NCBI GenBank assembly: GCA_020444765.1
Contig: JAGRHW010000149.1
Coordinates: 1 to 8,367 of the forward strand
Reading direction: 5' to 3'
From: Gammaproteobacteria bacterium
GTDB lineage: Bacteria; Pseudomonadota; Gammaproteobacteria; Granulosicoccales; Granulosicoccaceae
DNA length: 8,367 nt
Part shown: one piece after another, positions 1 through 5,897 of the stretch
How positions within the stretch are numbered: the stretch's first letter is position 1
How the letters are laid out: every line of letters starts with the position of its first letter
Notes under the pieces: generated by a model
What the model saw: only the letters and a program-made list of their open reading frames with translations
Told to the model about the DNA's origin: nothing
The model's database searches: none
Position numbers and translations under genes: made by a program

Positions 1-18
1 GACTGTACAACGGAGATG

Positions 19-51
19 CTGGATCCCCGACTAAAACATTCGGGGATGACG
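19..51. repeat. Dispersed hairpin repeat, ATCCCCGA/TCGGGGAT type
   Basis: Arms ATCCCCGA (23-30) and TCGGGGAT (40-47) are perfectly complementary around a 9-nt loop, flanked by CTGG and GACG. The reverse complement of 8230-8261 is nearly identical, including the CTGGATCCCCGACTAAA start and the TTCGGGGATGACG end, so this is the same element in the opposite orientation about 8.2 kb away. The similarity extends outward to the GACTGT at position 1. The hairpin lies downstream of the minus-strand reductase gene and could slow transcription there, but it lacks a U-tract, so it is not called a terminator. Confidence 0.85.
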
Positions 52-56
52 TTTAC

Positions 57-82
57 GCCGACTAAAGCGCTCGAGGGCGACG
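57..82. repeat. Decayed half copy of the same repeat
   Basis: The stretch GCCGACTAAAGCG followed by CTCGAGGGCGACG aligns with the second half of the 19-51 element (CCCGACTAAAACA then TTCGGGGATGACG). It differs at several positions and the pairing arm is lost. The GACTAAAGCG core matches the copy at 8241-8250 on the opposite strand better than it matches its neighbour at 29-38. It looks like a degenerate remnant between the repeat and the stop codon of the reductase gene. Confidence 0.5.
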
Positions 83-101
83 TTTCCTGAGAAGTAAAGA
101 C

Positions 102-1145
102 TCACATCGGCAAAGGATAGCGCCTGTAGACTTTCTCGATATCCTCCATGACGTTCTTGTCCAGCTCAAGTTCGGCGGCGCCGATGTCGGTTTTCAGTTG
201 TAGCATGGAAGTGGCGCCGATAATCACCGAGGTCATAAACGGTCGGCTCATGCAAAAGGCCAGCGCCATTTGTGACGGATCCAGACCGTGTTTTTCCGCG
301 ACCTCGAGATAGGCGTTGGTGGCTTGTTCTGAAAAGCTGGTGTAGCGATTGAAAAGATTTTTGTTCATCGAGCGTCGCGAGCCTTCCGGAATAGCGCCGT
401 TTCGGTATTTGCCGGTCAGCATGCCAGCGGACAGCGGCGAGTAGGCGAGCAGGCCGACGTCCTCATGATAGGACAGCTCGGCGAGGTCGAGATCGAACAG
501 GCGGCAAAGCAGGCTGTATTCGTTCTGAATGCTGACCACGCGCGGCAGGTTGTTCTGTGTGGCAAGGTCCAGATACTGACTGGTGCCCCAGCAACTTTCG
601 TTCGACAGGCCGACATGACGGATTTTTCCCTCGTCGATCAGCGCCTGCATCGTCTGCAGGACTTCCAGCATATTGTCGCGCGTTTGCTCGCGATCCTGCT
701 GGGTCGGGTCGAAGTTCCAGTTCTGCCGGAAATGGTAAGAGCCGCGGTTCGGCCAGTGCAGCTGATAAAGGTCGATATAACTGGTTTGCAGCCGCCGCAG
801 ACTGCCCTCGATCGAGTTGCGGATTTTTTTCGCATTGATCGGAATGCCGTTTTGAATATAACTCAGGCCCTGGCCGGTCACCTTGGTGGCCAGAATGACA
901 TGGCTGCGCTTGCCGGACTTTTTGAACCAGCTGCCGATAAAGGCTTCGGTTCGCCCCTGGGATTCGGCTGAGGAGGGCGTGGTCGGGTACATTTCGGCGG
1001 TGTCGAACAGGTTAATGCCTTGCTCGACCGCGTAGTCCATTTGCTCGTGGGCCTGCTGTTCCGAATTTTGCGAGCCCCAGGTCATGCTGCCGAGACAAAT
1101 CTGGCTGACGTCGATGCCGGTGCGACCGAGTTTGCGATACCGCAT
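102..1145 (-). CDS. tas: NADP(H)-dependent aldo/keto reductase, Tas-like
   Basis: A 347-residue cytoplasmic aldo/keto reductase, close in length to E. coli Tas (about 346). It should fold as a TIM barrel that uses NADPH to reduce carbonyl substrates; the physiological substrate is not visible. The catalytic tetrad is complete: Asp48 and Tyr53 in FDTAEMY, Lys88 in LATKV and His130 in LYQLHWPNR. Other family marks are GKIRHVGLSN (173-182), the SIQNEYSLL strand (205-213), LLAYSPLSAGMLTGKY (232-247) and the C-terminal cofactor loop SVIIGATSMLQL (306-317). The insertion around 133-155 (RGSYHFRQNW...) is typical of Tas/YajO-like members. The start is supported by a GAGGAG-like Shine-Dalgarno (SD) sequence just upstream (about 1154-1160). 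The gene is transcribed away from the glmS unit and no partner gene is adjacent. The family is nearly certain; the symbol rests on overall resemblance. Confidence 0.9.
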   Translation of the reverse strand: MRYRKLGRTGIDVSQICLGSMTWGSQNSEQQAHEQMDYAVEQGINLFDTAEMYPTTPSSAESQGRTEAFIGSWFKKSGKRSHVILATKVTGQGLSYIQNGIPINAKKIRNSIEGSLRRLQTSYIDLYQLHWPNRGSYHFRQNWNFDPTQQDREQTRDNMLEVLQTMQALIDEGKIRHVGLSNESCWGTSQYLDLATQNNLPRVVSIQNEYSLLCRLFDLDLAELSYHEDVGLLAYSPLSAGMLTGKYRNGAIPEGSRRSMNKNLFNRYTSFSEQATNAYLEVAEKHGLDPSQMALAFCMSRPFMTSVIIGATSMLQLKTDIGAAELELDKNVMEDIEKVYRRYPLPM

Positions 1146-1250
1146 GTTGAATACTCCTCAGGAATCTGGATGTTGAGATCGGATTTTTTCGAGTATGAAT
1201 GAAAGTATATATTTTGTCTCGTCCGTACCGATGCGCAATTAATCCGAATT

Positions 1251-1272
1251 TTTTACCCGATATCGGGCAAAA
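1251..1272. promoter_or_regulatory. 22-bp near-palindrome in the divergent intergenic region
   Basis: CCCGATATCGGG (1256-1267) is a perfect 12-bp palindrome. It extends, across one mismatched base on each side, to TTTT (1251-1254) and AAAA (1269-1272). As a hairpin it would leave only a short stem, and neither strand has a U-tract after it, so a protein-binding dyad is more likely than a terminator. It lies between the divergent reductase gene and the small gene before glmS, where an operator would be expected. Its cognate regulator is unknown. Confidence 0.4.
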
Positions 1273-1311
1273 TAGTTGTCTGTCCCAGCATGTTTGAGTC
1301 AAATAGCGCCG

Positions 1312-1581
1312 ATGGAATCGCCGGTCTCCGAGGAATTACTCGATCATCTTTGCCGAATACGCGCTTTGTCGCGGCAGGAAGCGCTGCATCTGATCGAGGA
1401 GATTCTGGCCTTCTATAACGAATCGCTCGAGGACTTCGTGGCGCGTCGGCACCGGGAGTTGCAGGCGAGCGGTTATTCCAATCCGGCGATCTATTCGGCC
1501 ATCGGGCGCGAACTCGACCAGCGGCGTTTTCCCGCGCCGCCGCTCAGTGAGCGTCAGATACGGCGGATGATCTACGGCTAA
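1312..1581 (+). CDS. Small uncharacterised helical protein upstream of glmS
   Basis: An 89-residue protein that I do not recognise by name. It is predicted soluble and cytoplasmic, with no signal peptide or membrane segment. Residues 6-45 look like two amphipathic helices (LLDHLCRIR, EALHLIEEILAFYNESLEDFVARRHRELQ). A second helical stretch around SNPAIYSAIGRELDQRRF follows, and the protein ends in a compact basic tail, LSERQIRRMIYG. ATG 1312 was chosen as start. A TTG at 1276 in the same frame would add 12 residues and place the start closer to the palindrome at 1251-1272. Neither start has a strong SD. The stop is 29 bp before the glmS ATG on the same strand with no terminator between, so co-transcription with glmS is likely. 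Codon use and composition match glmS, which supports a real gene. Confidence 0.7.
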   Translation: MESPVSEELLDHLCRIRALSRQEALHLIEEILAFYNESLEDFVARRHRELQASGYSNPAIYSAIGRELDQRRFPAPPLSERQIRRMIYG

Positions 1582-1610
1582 CTTTTTTCAGACTCAAACA
1601 GGTTGAAACC

Positions 1611-3434
1611 ATGTGTGGAATAGTGGCTTATACGGGCGGGCAGGATGCCGCGCCGGTTTTATTGTCGGGTTTGCGCCGGCTCGAATACCGCGGATACGAT
1701 TCATCCGGCATTGCCTTGACCTCGCGCGGCAAGCTGCGTTGCTGGAAGGCGGCCGGCAAGCTGGCGCAGCTCGAGGCACGCCTGCCGGACAAGCCGGCAG
1801 GCAAGTCCGGAATCGGGCATACCCGCTGGGCTACGCATGGCAAGCCGAACGATATCAACGCTCATCCGCATTGCGATGGCGCGGGCCAGGTGGCGGTCGT
1901 GCATAACGGCATCATTGAAAACGCCGCGTTTCTCAAAGACAAGCTGCTCAGTGAAGGCTGTGAATTCGTTTCCGAAACCGATACCGAGGTGCTCGCCCAT
2001 CTGATCGCCGGTATCGATGCGGAAAAACTGCTCGACAAGGTGCGGATCGCCCTGACCAGAATTCACGGCACTTACGGACTGGCCGTTATCGACAGCCGCG
2101 AACCGGAAACCGTTATCGTCGCGCGTGGCGGCAGCCCGGTGATCATCGGCGTCGGTGAGGGCGAAATGTTTGCGGCCTCCGATGTTTCGGCGCTGGCCCG
2201 CTATACCCGCGAAGTCGTGCATCTGGACGATGGTGAAATTGCCGAAATCACGCCGAAGGGCTTCAGGGTGCTGACGCTCGATGCCCTACCGGCGGAAAAA
2301 GCCAGCACGCAGGTGAGTGGCAGCTATGAGGATTACGATCGCGGCGAGTACGCGCATTATATGTACAAGGAGATTCTTGATCAGCCCGAGTCGGTCGCCT
2401 GCACGTTGCGCGGTCGGCTGGATCAGCGCTTCAGCACTTCGCGCCTGGGCGGTCTCAATCTGAGTGCAAGGGATTTACTGGAAACGCGGCGGATAAAAAT
2501 ACTCGGTTGCGGCTCGGCCTATTATGCGGGCAAAACCGGCGCGGACATGATCGAGACCCTGGCGCGCATCCCCTGCGATGCCGAGCCGGCCGCCGAGTTC
2601 CGCTACCGCAATCCGGTCATCGAGCGCGATGTGCTGTATATCGTGGTCAGTCAGTCCGGCGAAACCTTCGATACGCTGGCCGCCTTGCGGGAGGTAAAGC
2701 GCAAGGGTGGCTATGTGCTCGGGGTGGTCAATGTGGTCGGCAGTACGATCGCCCGCGAGGTCGATGGCGGGATTTACATGCATGCCGGCCCTGAAGTGTC
2801 CGTCGCCTCGACCAAAGCTTATACGAGCATGCTGACCGTGTTTGCCCTGCTGGCTTTGCATCTGGGCCGAATCCGAGATCTTTCGCCGCAGCAGGGCGAG
2901 CGCCTGGTCAGAGAGCTGCAGCTGCTGCCGGACAAAATCCGCGAGGCCCTGCAGGAAGAAGCGCATATCGTCAGGCTGGCGGAAAAATACTGTAACAGCA
3001 CGAGCGCCTTTTTTATCGGCCGTGCGAATGCTTTTCCAATTGCCCTTGAAGGCGCGCAAAAGCTTAAGGAAATCTCCTATATACACGCCGAAGCCTATCC
3101 GGCCTCGGAACTCAAGCATGGCCCTCTGGCATTGATCAGTCCTTCGATACCCACGGTTGTGGTATTACCTGACTCCGATCTGCTGGATAAGTCGCTGTCG
3201 TCGCTGGAAGAGATCAAGGCGCGCGGTGGTCCGGTGATTGCCCTGACGAACGCCGATGACCCGCGGGTTCGTGCGCTGGCCGATGACGTCATTACCGCGC
3301 CGGCCACCGAACCGGTGCTGCAGCCGATTGTGATGGGAATAGCCCTGCAGTTGTTCGCCTATCACTGCGCGGTGAAAATGGGCAGAAACGTCGATCAGCC
3401 GCGTAATCTGGCGAAAAGCGTGACGGTGGAATAG
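1611..3434 (+). CDS. glmS: Glutamine--fructose-6-phosphate aminotransferase (isomerizing)
   Basis: A cytosolic enzyme that makes glucosamine-6-phosphate and glutamate from fructose-6-phosphate and glutamine. This is the first committed step toward UDP-GlcNAc for peptidoglycan and LPS. At 607 residues it has the full usual length (E. coli 609). The N-terminal class-II glutaminase domain (about 2-240) starts with the catalytic Cys2 in MCGIVAY, exposed after Met removal. It carries RGYDSSGIAL (27-36), HTRWATHGKPN (70-80), HNGIIEN (98-104) and ETDTEVLAHL (122-131). Two SIS sugar-isomerase domains follow: the first with LGCGSAYYAGK (298-308), SQSGETFDTL (347-356) and VASTKAYTSML (398-408), the second with EGAQKLKEISYIHAEAYPASELKHGP (480-505). 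The C-terminal DQPRNLAKSVTVE is the classical family ending. The start is fixed by the Cys2 requirement; the SD is weak (CAGGTTG region). No ribozyme or sRNA site is visible upstream. It appears intact. Confidence 0.98.
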   Translation: MCGIVAYTGGQDAAPVLLSGLRRLEYRGYDSSGIALTSRGKLRCWKAAGKLAQLEARLPDKPAGKSGIGHTRWATHGKPNDINAHPHCDGAGQVAVVHNGIIENAAFLKDKLLSEGCEFVSETDTEVLAHLIAGIDAEKLLDKVRIALTRIHGTYGLAVIDSREPETVIVARGGSPVIIGVGEGEMFAASDVSALARYTREVVHLDDGEIAEITPKGFRVLTLDALPAEKASTQVSGSYEDYDRGEYAHYMYKEILDQPESVACTLRGRLDQRFSTSRLGGLNLSARDLLETRRIKILGCGSAYYAGKTGADMIETLARIPCDAEPAAEFRYRNPVIERDVLYIVVSQSGETFDTLAALREVKRKGGYVLGVVNVVGSTIAREVDGGIYMHAGPEVSVASTKAYTSMLTVFALLALHLGRIRDLSPQQGERLVRELQLLPDKIREALQEEAHIVRLAEKYCNSTSAFFIGRANAFPIALEGAQKLKEISYIHAEAYPASELKHGPLALISPSIPTVVVLPDSDLLDKSLSSLEEIKARGGPVIALTNADDPRVRALADDVITAPATEPVLQPIVMGIALQLFAYHCAVKMGRNVDQPRNLAKSVTVE

Positions 3435-3437
3435 AAA

Positions 3438-3461
3438 AAGCCCCGCATCGATGCGGGGCTT
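3438..3461 (-). terminator. Convergent hairpin terminator between glmS and the RHH mini-operon
   Basis: A perfect 24-bp palindrome: 10-bp arms AAGCCCCGCA and TGCGGGGCTT around the loop TCGA. Read on the minus strand it is followed by a run of five T (complement of AAAAA 3435-3439), the standard intrinsic form, so it should end the transcript of the two minus-strand small genes. Read on the plus strand, 4 bp after the glmS stop, it is followed only by CCCG. It should therefore end glmS less efficiently, although the shared stem makes a bidirectional role plausible. Confidence 0.85.
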
Positions 3462-3489
3462 CCCGATAAAAGCCGACTCAAGCGCGCGA

Positions 3490-3612
3490 TTAAGCCGCTT
3501 TTTTCAGTTTTTTCTTCAGCTTGCTGATCTTGCCTTGCTGCTTGGAAACCTTGGCTTTACGTGCTTTGATTTCTTTTTTCAGGCCGACTACTTTCTTGGA
3601 TTTCTTGCTCAT
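3490..3612 (-). CDS. Lysine-rich coiled-coil microprotein (40 residues)
   Basis: A short reading frame, MSKKSKKVVGLKKEIKARKA followed by KVSKQQGKISKLKKKLKKAA. It has 17 Lys and 1 Arg against a single Glu in 40 residues, giving a very basic peptide. Hydrophobic residues fall in an exact heptad: positions 8, 15, 22, 29 and 36 are V, I, V, I and L, and positions 11 and 32 are L with 18, 25 and 39 as R, Q and A. This predicts one helix that pairs as a coiled coil. It has a strong SD, AAGGAG (complement of 3621-3626), 8 nt before the ATG. It starts 20 nt after the stop of the RHH gene and is followed by a good minus-strand terminator, which together argue for real expression. It is probably nucleic-acid or polyanion binding, by charge only. 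I cannot assign it to a named family. Confidence 0.75.
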   Translation of the reverse strand: MSKKSKKVVGLKKEIKARKAKVSKQQGKISKLKKKLKKAA

Positions 3613-3620
3613 AGGTTGTG

Positions 3621-3626
3621 CTCCTT
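3621..3626 (-). promoter_or_regulatory. Shine-Dalgarno site of the 40-residue microprotein
   Basis: Minus-strand AAGGAG sits 8 nt before the ATG at 3612-3610. It is one of the strongest ribosome sites in the window and the main reason to accept such a short reading frame as a gene. Confidence 0.8.
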
Positions 3627-3632
3627 CAGGTA

Positions 3633-3839
3633 TTAATCAACATCATTTTTGTTTGCTAAAACAAATGACCGTATAAACTTCCGGATTTCCCGAGCAGCGC
3701 TCGTGTCCAGCTCCTCGCACAAGTCAAGAAAAACATCGCGCTCTTCGCTGTTAATGCGAATCAGCAGCTGTGCGTCTTTCTTGCCGGCTTTGCGCTTACG
3801 GCGTCGCTCCGGCTTATCGCTTGCTTCGTCTTTTGCCAT
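3633..3839 (-). CDS. Small ribbon-helix-helix-like DNA-binding protein
   Basis: A 68-residue protein with a very basic, flexible N-terminus (ERRRKRKAGKKD, 11-22). It is followed by a layout typical of the RHH fold (Arc/CopG/MetJ type): a short strand AQLLIRI (23-29), helix A SEERDVFLDLCEEL (31-44), and a turn at DTS leading into helix B AAREIRKFIRSFV (48-60). RHH proteins dimerise through the strand and bind palindromic operators. A 28-bp AT-rich palindrome lies 21 bp before this start codon and overlaps the promoter, so autoregulation is the natural inference. It is the first gene of a two-gene unit with the lysine-rich microprotein. The SD is weak (GGGG about 7 nt upstream). The family assignment comes from pattern only. 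An orphan antitoxin is an alternative, but no recognisable toxin is adjacent. Confidence 0.72.
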   Translation of the reverse strand: MAKDEASDKPERRRKRKAGKKDAQLLIRINSEERDVFLDLCEELDTSAAREIRKFIRSFVLANKNDVD

Positions 3840-3859
3840 GAATGACCCCGTATCCGGAA

Positions 3860-3887
3860 GATATATAAAGTATATACATTATATATC
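3860..3887. promoter_or_regulatory. 28-bp AT-rich palindromic operator candidate
   Basis: The outer arms GATATATAA (3860-3868) and TTATATATC (3879-3887) are exact reverse complements. The centre GTATATAC (3870-3877) is itself palindromic. The only asymmetric pair is A3869/A3878, so 26 of 28 positions obey the dyad. It overlaps the -10 region and spacer of the minus-strand promoter and lies just upstream of the RHH gene. This fits a repressor site bound by two or more RHH dimers. Confidence 0.7.
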
Positions 3888-3897
3888 AAATGTCTAA
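3869..3897 (-). promoter_or_regulatory. Sigma-70-like promoter of the RHH/microprotein unit
   Basis: On the minus strand, TTAGAC (3897-3892) and TATACT (3874-3869) are separated by exactly 17 bp. A perfect TATAAT (3883-3878) in the same stretch is an alternative -10, with a poorer -35. Either choice places the -10 element inside the 28-bp palindrome, so an operator-bound protein would block RNA polymerase. The predicted start lies about 20-30 nt before the RHH start codon. Confidence 0.6.
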
Positions 3898-4155
3898 GCA
3901 TCCTTAACCGGTTGTAATCAGGGAGTGGACAAAGGAATGCCGGACAAGGTGGTCCGGACCCTGGGCAAAAACCGTTCATATGCCTGAGTTCCGGAGGCCC
4001 GTTTACCCCATCAGCGAAGTCCCAGTCGCCCAGCAAAAAACCGGCTGAGGTCTGATTCTTGCTCGACGTTTGGGCAGTTTCCATGACGGTATTACCGGCG
4101 GCCAGACATCGGGCAGAACGGTGACTGCCAAACCCTTTGACCCAGGATTGATATC
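3898..4155. other. Intergenic region between divergent genes
   Basis: 258 bp with no convincing gene. It contains two short perfect palindromes, AACCGGTT (3906-3913) and GGTCCGGACC (3951-3960). No clear -35/-10 pair for the downstream plus-strand gene could be picked out. An open minus-strand frame through 3761-4084 overlaps the RHH gene and its promoter and has no SD, so it is not called. Confidence 0.5.
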
Positions 4156-5124
4156 ATGAAAGTACATCGAACCCATACACAATCAGCCGCTTTGTCACTG
4201 CTGTTATTGGCGGGCGCAGCCGGCCTGAATGCCGCTGAAGTCAACTTTGCCGAGGATTTCTCCTCGGGCACGATACCGGCAGAGCGGTTCGAGATCGATA
4301 AAAGCGGTGAATCGGATATCACGGTGGTTGACGGAAAAGCCCGTTTGACGGCCGTTGCCCCAGAAGGCGCGGCGGTAAACACCCGTTTGCTGCTTCTGGG
4401 AGAAACGGATTATTTTGAAGCCGAAGTCGTCCTCAGCAGTGAGTCGGTGACTTCCGGTACCGGCCGTAGTCGCGTGCAAATGGCGGGCATTCTGTATAAC
4501 GATAGCGCGGAAAGCGGGGTGGATGGCCATACCGGTGATGTCTGGGCCGGGATTTCGCTGGGAAAAGACGTTGATGACAGTCTGTGGATTTTTGCCTGTC
4601 TGGAGCGTTCGGACGATGCGGATTTCGGCGCCACCAGTGCGCTGTTATTGAATGAGAACGGCAACGAGTGTGTGCATCTGGCCCCGCCGCTTGTGCCCGA
4701 AATGGATAAGGCTTACAAGGTGTCGATAGAGCTGGACCGCGAAGCCGGCAAGGTGTCTTTTACCTTTGATAGCGAAACCCGCGAGTACATCATCAATACG
4801 CCGATTTTCAAGTCAGCCAATGAAAGCAAGGAAGTCCGGGCCCGTCGGGAGGAAGGTGCCGGTACAACCGTTGTATTTGTGGATAATGTCCGTACCAGCG
4901 AGACTGCGGCTTTCGGCGAACAGAATAACGGGGGCTCAGGCACCGACAATGGTTCCACGTCGACGCCCGAAAGCAATGAAAACAGCGGGTCAGACGGTGG
5001 CTCCGGCGGTGGCGGTGCGCTTGCCTGGCTGTTGTTGCCGATACTGGGCGTGTTGTGGAGCAGGCGCCTGACTCTTAGAGCTTCTTTTCTGCGACGGTTT
5101 AATACTGAGCAAGCCCGCCTCTGA
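4156..5124 (+). CDS. Secreted beta-sandwich-like protein with GlyGly-CTERM-like tail
   Basis: A 322-residue exported protein of unknown function. A Sec signal peptide covers about residues 1-26 (basic MKVHRTH, hydrophobic LSLLLLAGAAG, cleavage near LNA-AEV). Residues 28-250 are rich in alternating strands (FAEDFSSG, YFEAEVVLSS, YKVSIELDREAGKVSFTFD, VVFVDNVRTS). This resembles concanavalin A/LamG-like carbohydrate-binding or adhesion sandwiches. A low-complexity Gly/Ser/Asn/Glu linker (255-287) leads to GGGGALAWLLLPILGVLWSRR (284-304), the layout of GlyGly-CTERM signals: Gly motif, membrane helix, Arg cluster. In known cases rhombosortase cleaves these near the Gly motif and type II secretion exports them. 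Unusually, 18 further residues (LTLRASF...EQARL) follow the Arg pair, whereas such tails normally end there. CAGGA lies 8 nt before the ATG as SD. The next gene is convergent, so this is likely monocistronic. Confidence 0.8.
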   Translation: MKVHRTHTQSAALSLLLLAGAAGLNAAEVNFAEDFSSGTIPAERFEIDKSGESDITVVDGKARLTAVAPEGAAVNTRLLLLGETDYFEAEVVLSSESVTSGTGRSRVQMAGILYNDSAESGVDGHTGDVWAGISLGKDVDDSLWIFACLERSDDADFGATSALLLNENGNECVHLAPPLVPEMDKAYKVSIELDREAGKVSFTFDSETREYIINTPIFKSANESKEVRARREEGAGTTVVFVDNVRTSETAAFGEQNNGGSGTDNGSTSTPESNENSGSDGGSGGGGALAWLLLPILGVLWSRRLTLRASFLRRFNTEQARL

Positions 5125-5154
5125 CGACGGGTGCAAGCCTGCATTTAGCTGTTG

Positions 5155-5640
5155 TCATGCGATAAGGACACAGGATTCGGTTTGTCGCATGCTCATGCTG
5201 CGGCGAGCGGGCAGTCGCTCGCCGCGCACAAAAGCATCCGGGGCGTCATAAACAATAATCGGCTCCAGTCCTGAATCTCCATGCCTGTATTTTCGGTAGA
5301 TATTGTCCGCGTCCAGTTTGATAAATCGGCATGATTCCTGGTTGCGTTCCATCTGCAGGCAGATTTCGCCGCTTTTCCTGATTCGCCAGTGACCGGTTCT
5401 GTAGCGGTCACTGCGAATTTGCCTGACGGTGCCGTCCGGATCGTAGTAGGAAACCGATTTCGTACCGGTATTCAGATTTCGTGAAGTGACCGTATGATCG
5501 ACAAACAGATCACGGACTTCCGCGGCACCGAGCTGATGGGAGGGTGATCGCTGTATTGCCGTGCAGCCCCACAGGCTGCCGAGTATGCTGCTCATTGCCA
5601 GAGCGATTAAAAAAAACCTTTTCGGATGTGGAATAAACAT
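5155..5640 (-). CDS. Small predicted lipoprotein
   Basis: A 161-residue protein with a lipoprotein signal peptide: basic MFIPHPKR, hydrophobic FFLIALAMSSILGSL, then lipobox L-W-G-Cys26. It should be lipidated at Cys26 and tethered to a membrane; residue 27 is Thr, so outer-membrane sorting is permitted. The mature part contains SVSYYDPDGTVRQIRS (62-77), GHWRIRKSGEICLQME (83-98), ESCRFIKL (102-109) and IYRKY (114-118). This strand-rich layout, in which an acidic/Gly turn is followed by G-x-W and a Cys pair (94, 104), loosely recalls small DUF995-like secreted proteins, but I cannot assign a family. An upstream in-frame ATG at 5775 would add 45 residues with no signal; the chosen start has a strong SD and places the signal peptide at the N-terminus. 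It ends 30 bp from the convergent gene before it. Function unknown. Confidence 0.8.
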   Translation of the reverse strand: MFIPHPKRFFLIALAMSSILGSLWGCTAIQRSPSHQLGAAEVRDLFVDHTVTSRNLNTGTKSVSYYDPDGTVRQIRSDRYRTGHWRIRKSGEICLQMERNQESCRFIKLDADNIYRKYRHGDSGLEPIIVYDAPDAFVRGERLPARRSMSMRQTESCVLIA

Positions 5641-5647
5641 TTCAGCT

Positions 5648-5654
5648 CTCCTTT
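5648..5654 (-). promoter_or_regulatory. Shine-Dalgarno site that fixes the lipoprotein start
   Basis: Minus-strand AAAGGAG lies 7 nt before the ATG at 5640-5638. It decides for the 161-residue lipoprotein form over the longer in-frame form starting at 5775. Confidence 0.85.
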
Positions 5655-5804
5655 GGACGCTTTTGCTGGATAAAGCCGTCGGGTCATAAAGCAGGCCCGC
5701 GACCTTGGCTGTAATGTGATAACGAATGAGCCGAAGGATTATTCCGTGGCTTTGTAAGTTCAGGGCAATCGACAAGCGACAAGACAGGCCGCGCTTTGCT
5801 TTGT

Positions 5805-5822
5805 GGTTTATTCACATAAACC
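5805..5822. promoter_or_regulatory. Perfect inverted repeat between divergent genes
   Basis: GGTTTAT (5805-5811) and ATAAACC (5816-5822) are exact reverse complements around TCAC. The site lies about 75 bp before the multihaem gene and about 165 bp before the lipoprotein gene, in the divergent intergenic stretch 5641-5897. It is the size of a dimer-bound operator or a short hairpin. No convincing -35/-10 pair could be placed beside it, so its role is open. Confidence 0.35.
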
Positions 5823-5897
5823 GTCGTTAATGATTCACGGTCTTACTAACGGTGACTTGCTACCGTTTTCCTGTAACGAATCTTCAGGAGAACGGAC

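Noticed and set aside
465..971. Plus-strand 168-residue open frame
   Set aside because: It is antisense to the complete aldo/keto reductase with an intact catalytic tetrad; no family features of its own.
2475..3119. Minus-strand 214-residue open frame inside glmS
   Set aside because: It lies opposite the SIS domains of glmS and has no SD or recognisable motif.
3451..3636. Plus-strand 61-residue Phe/Leu-rich frame resembling a membrane peptide
   Set aside because: The Phe/Leu richness is the complement of the Lys codons in the minus-strand microprotein, and its ATG lies in the terminator loop with no SD.
3490..3839. Classical toxin-antitoxin pair
   Set aside because: The RHH-like protein could be an antitoxin, but the 40-residue lysine-rich coiled coil resembles no toxin fold I know and follows rather than matches the usual toxin size.
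3761..4084. Minus-strand 107-residue open frame
   Set aside because: It overlaps the RHH gene in another frame and runs through its promoter palindrome; no SD and low-quality composition.
5641..5775. N-terminal extension of the lipoprotein to the ATG at 5775
   Set aside because: It would bury the signal peptide and lipobox in the interior; the internal ATG at 5640 has a strong SD.
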